From Trichomonas tenax (lineage: Eukaryota > Parabasalia > Trichomonadida > Trichomonadidae), in the NCBI GenBank assembly GCA_023091735.1, contig JALKBU010000294.1:1-51038 (forward strand): a stretch of 51,038 nt of DNA, read 5' to 3'. Shown piece after piece: positions 47,346 to 51,038 of the stretch (position 1 is the stretch's first letter; every line of letters begins with the position of its first letter). A program made the translations under genes and the position numbers. The notes under the pieces were generated by a model, which was not told the origin of the DNA, ran no database searches, and was given only the letters and a program-made list of their open reading frames with translations.

Positions 47346-48296
47346 ATTCTTTATCTCTCGTTGATTATAGCCTCTAATTTTAATAAAAACATTTCCAACT
47401 CTGAAAAAAGCAGTCCTTCCTTTTTTATTACAAATCTTTAATTCTCAGCCTTTTTATAAGACTTATAGAGCAAAAACAAATGATCATTTTAATACTGATT
47501 TTATTTTGCGTGAATATCGTTGGCTTTTGTCCTCTTTTTTTGTTGATTGACATTATTCCATATAATTATCATGCACATTAAAGTGGCATTGGAATTCTTA
47601 TCATGAATTAGCAATTACTGCCTTGGGGTTTTCTCTGTTTCGATTTTTCATATTACATGACAAAAACAAAATTGTTTACATATCAGAAATAATAATTGCT
47701 TTTGCATGTTGTATAATGCATGTTGAGCTGATTTAATTTTGCACAATGAATTTGCCAATGGAACTAAATCATATAATGAAGTTTCAAGTATAATTCATAG
47801 ATTGATTTGGGTTTTGATTACCTGAATCAAGGAATACTTTTCGAGTCATATGATCACTATATATGAAAAACCTGAAGTAAGCCTATTTGTTTTGCAATCT
47901 ATATTCCAAGTTTATATGTGTTTGAGGATTAATGGAAAGTTCCCAAAACATTATTGAATGAATATCGAGTTTGCATGATTAAGAACTGAATTTTGAATAG
48001 TTTTTCAAAAATTTCATTTTTACCGAGAAAATATCATTAACTTGCAATTTGCTCTCTGTTACATTATAGTATATAGGGCATATATAATATATATATACTA
48101 ATATTATTGGATTCTGCTTTGTGAATATTAAGTTATAAGAAGCAGAATGTTCAATTTTGAAAAATTAATATCTCGTTCAATATTGAATATAATTTCTTGT
48201 TACTAATATGGTGAAGAACCACCATGATTCTCTTTATATTTATTAGATAAAAATATTGTGTTATAAATAAAATAACAAAATTTACTTACGAGATCA
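47346..48296. other. AT-rich desert with orphan promoter-type motifs
   Basis: ATTACATGACAAAA and TTTACATATCAGAA (about 47652-47687) occur with no gene on either side that I can support, suggesting a lost gene. A TATATA-rich run is at about 48068-48102. Confidence 0.4.
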
Positions 48297-48317
48297 ATGT
48301 TTGAAAAATTCACAACG

Positions 48318-48740
48318 GCAAAAAAATTTATCCTCAATTCACTTCTGTCACGCTCTGCACAGACAGGTACAGAATCACCCTATATAGTTCACATATTCCA
48401 GAAAATCTTTATAACAAGATATAAAATCAGCTATACCACCGTGAAAGGCGAAAATTTAACTAGAGTTATCTCAATATATAGGAAGAAGATACAAAAATCC
48501 CAGTAGTGGTATTACTAGCTCATAATGTACTACAACTTGCGCGTTGAGATTCTATCCTGATTCAGATTTCTTGATGGAATATATTCAATTTTGGAAATAT
48601 GGTGCTATAAAAGTGAGCTTCCCAGCCTTCCAGAAATTTTTTATCCTCAGTCCACTTCTGTCACGTTCTAGAAAAAATTCTATAGATTGCTCCTATGCTT
48701 GTGGTTTTGCCCAGAAAAATTTTTATAGTAAGTTATAAAA
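48318..48740 (+). repeat. Pair of diverged direct repeats (about 105 bp)
   Basis: The copies at about 48318-48426 and 48637-48740 share a conserved TTTATCCTCARTYCACTTCT core and the same order of downstream blocks. Both read as related peptides (KKFILNSLLSRS; QKFFILSPLLSRS) in plus frames. They are probably remnants of a repeated gene or mobile element. Confidence 0.5.
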
Positions 48741-49814
48741 CAATTTAGACTGCATTTTTCATGATTTCTAAAAAAGTGACATTGTTACTAAAGTTCAATG
48801 GCAAAAGCCATTGACTTGTTTCTACAAGTAATATTCAATGCATATTTCCGAACTAGCTCTATTAGTTTTTAAATCCATACGTTTTATCTTATAAATTCAT
48901 ACATACGACAAAATATGAGCAGGAAAATGAAAATCATGAGCTGAAGATCATATTAAAGTGAAAATAGAGATAGTACATGATCCATTCGAAGAAAATGTAG
49001 TTTGTTAATCTTGTCATGCACATTAATAATAAAAATAATTTGAATTCGAACATATGAAAGAAAAATGGAGGAATCCAGCAATGAATGATATCCATAGATA
49101 CAAATAGAATACTCTAGCATGGTTCTTAAACAACACTTCGCATAATCAATATCAGATCAAATTGAATAAATGATATTTTTATTTCATAACATAATTTTGC
49201 TCATGTGTTGAATGTCTATAGTGATAATATGAAACCAATTCCCAAATTATGTAGTATAACGGAAAATATAAAATTTGATCATCTTTATTTATTGGCCTTA
49301 TCAGCCTCTTAAATCATAAAATATACTATATATCAGCATATCATTATATATCAATAAACATAAGCTGTGGGAGTGGAGCCTTAATACACAACTCATCTTT
49401 GATATTAACTTTACACATTTTGTGCCACGATACAATTATACGGGCGTGAGAGCAAATAAAAAAGTGTTACAAATTTTTTATAAACGATAAATGTTTGAAT
49501 TGAAAATAATCGTATAATTTCAATTTTTTAAAAGTCTTCTTAAAACTTTAGTATTAAATATTTCTCACTTTGATTTCATTGTTTGAATTGAAAATAATCG
49601 TTGAGAATCAATTACTATTTTTGAGTTTTATGTGGAATAACAGACTTATTGATAAACATCAAAAGCAACTCACAACAAGAGCATCTTGACAATATATATT
49701 TGTTATATCTAATAAATAGATCGATTTAATGATGATAACATCGGAGCCTAAAAGTAAAATCCAGAAAAAGGCCGAGTTTTTCCACTTTTCTTAAAGTGTC
49801 AAAAAATTTCAAAA
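48741..49814. other. AT-rich desert with small repeats
   Basis: A stable stem AATGGC-AAAA-GCCATT lies at about 48793-48818. A 22-bp exact direct repeat is at 49492-49513 and 49580-49601. No gene is supported. Confidence 0.45.
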
Positions 49815-51038
49815 ATGCAAGTAAATATCGATTTTAGCAAACTTGGCATTAGATATACTCTGCTTGTGTTGGTTATCTTCCTTTCCGTCATATCTTGTGT
49901 TGGAGAGAGCAGTCATGCATTTGAACTCAATATTTTGCCAAGAAACAGAACTGAAATTGATAATATTCGCAATATTTCTATTTTTTACGAACAAAAACAA
50001 TTTGTTGTTAGTATGTACTCTAATTACATCTTTCCTATATCACTTGAACAACATTTTACACTTAGATATCGAATTTAATGGTCTTACATTTTCAATTCAG
50101 ACGAATGAAACCAATAAATTTTCGTTATATAAGCAAGTTACATAGTATTTCGATTGTCCCGTGAAAGGAAATGCAACCATTAAATTTTATAGATCTAGAA
50201 CATTGCTGATTTCGAAGAATTTTACTGATTTAGAACCTACAAAGGCAGGGAATGCATTAATATACTGCTCAGGACTAACAGATGATGTTCGAGAATGCGA
50301 AATGAATCAAACTTGTTTTAATTCAAATCATATATTATATCCATCGACGTATAAGACTTCTTTCCCAGAACCGTTTGTTAAATTTTCCAATTTCCATTCA
50401 TTAAGCGCCAAAAAAGTTTCGATTGAAAATAATGAGAAATATTTGTCTCAAAATGACTTACGTACAGGTTTATCACTTGTTGTTGCATTTGATTCATTTG
50501 ATTTCTTATCATGGAAGTGGCTTTATCTTGTAGCAGCTCCTTTAGCGCAAATTATTGCTGATGCAAAGCAAATTACTAAAGTTCTCGCTATAGGTGCTCC
50601 ACGAAAAATTGTTGACTCTAACTTTGTGGCTAGGATCACTGATGTTATGCCGATCTCAACTGATTATAGCTGCGTCAAGTCAGCACTTATTAGACATCTA
50701 AAACCGTCATATGAAGCACCAGAGGCTCTTAGAGATTTGATTCTCAGCGACATACCAATTGACGCAAAGTCTCCAAAGTCAATTATTCTCACAGGTGGAT
50801 CTAATTATGTCAAATATACCAACATGCAGAATGTCGCCAAATATTTCAGTAATATGACAAGTACTGTTATTGATATCGAATCAACTTCTGATATATCATT
50901 GATCACAGCAGTTTCAAATGCTGAGTATGTATTTACTTCGTCAGGAGTACACACGTCGCAAGCAATATGGATGAGAAAAGGCAAGTTTTTTGAATTTGTT
51001 CCTAAAGGTTATGAATGCATGGAAGACGGATCAAATGC
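49815..51038 (+). pseudogene. GT61-type glycosyltransferase frame, damaged 5' part, runs off the window
   Basis: ATG 49815 opens a type II signal anchor (TLLVLVIFLSVISCV) and lumenal sequence ending at a stop at 50078. From about 50066 the frame continues in another phase, crosses TAG at 50143-50145, then stays open for 297 codons to the window end. The long part ends with EYVFTSSGVHTSQAIWMRKG and FFEFVPKGYECM, the G-x-H-G/T-xxx-xxx-F-x-P layout of family GT61 (DUF563) transferases. These add pentoses or GlcNAc to glycoproteins in the ER/Golgi. One frameshift plus one stop suggests a recent pseudogene. A GTATGT at 50011 raises an intron alternative, but it does not remove the TAG. Confidence 0.6.

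Noticed and set aside
49492..49601. Exact 22-bp direct repeat as transposon ends
   Set aside because: Same orientation, 88 bp apart, AT-rich, no coding or inverted termini between; probably a simple duplication.
50011..50065. 55-nt intron in the GT61-like gene
   Set aside because: It restores frame, but the conserved parabasalid 3' splice motif is absent and an in-frame TAG persists downstream.

Overview
The window is nuclear DNA of an AT-rich protist, most likely a trichomonad (parabasalid). I favour a Tritrichomonas-type genome over Trichomonas vaginalis; this is inference. Genes are intron-poor, single-exon and on both strands, with short 5' flanks, several stops of the TAAA type, and multi-kilobase AT-rich deserts full of gene relics. 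The gene set fits: a hydrogenosomal Ind1 with a short MLSxxxRF leader, class III cyclase relics, ankyrin relics, BTB proteins, GT61-like glycosyltransferases and a kexin-like surface protease. The strong initiator element expected in front of T. vaginalis genes is not evident. Instead a degenerate palindrome of the type TTTACATGWCAAA recurs next to many start codons.

Layout. 1-1.1 kb: relics, including a possible Sec61-beta-like tail anchor. 1.1-17 kb: a dense block with a kexin-like protease, ribosomal protein uL1/L10a, a SKA1-like kinetochore protein, ESF2/ABT1, a TPR protein, a p47 (SEP-UBX) cofactor, an ankyrin relic, a DZIP1-like ciliary protein, a short Raptor homologue, mevalonate kinase and an archaeal-type phosphoglycerate mutase. 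17-19 kb: relics and a GC-richer island open on both strands. 19-24 kb: XRN2/Rat1-type exonuclease, an ARL6IP1-like ER membrane protein and a tubby-like protein. 24-27.8 kb: a gene desert that contains a run of long hairpins at 25.8-26.9 kb. 27.8-31 kb: Ind1 and a VPS9-domain protein. 32-35 kb: a membrane-protein gene broken by one in-frame TGA, pyrroline-5-carboxylate reductase and a thioredoxin-like protein. 35.5-41.5 kb: a very acidic 1263-residue protein, a coiled-coil protein and a minimal EBP2-like protein. 42-43.5 kb: a wrecked receptor-type cyclase gene. 43.5-47.4 kb: a folliculin/SMCR8-like protein, a BTB protein, a small membrane protein and dynein light chain LC8. 47.4-49.8 kb: a repeat-bearing desert. 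49.8 kb to the end: a GT61-type glycosyltransferase frame with a damaged 5' part that runs off the window.

Functional links are loose because there are no operons. Several products serve the flagellar and mitotic cytoskeleton (DZIP1, tubby, LC8, SKA1). Two belong to TORC1 signalling (Raptor, FLCN/SMCR8-like), two to nucleolar ribosome assembly (ESF2, EBP2), and two to membrane traffic (p47, VPS9). The most unusual feature is the serial hairpin locus at 25.8-26.9 kb, which looks like a set of small-RNA precursors. The recurrent start-proximal palindrome, a candidate promoter element, comes next.
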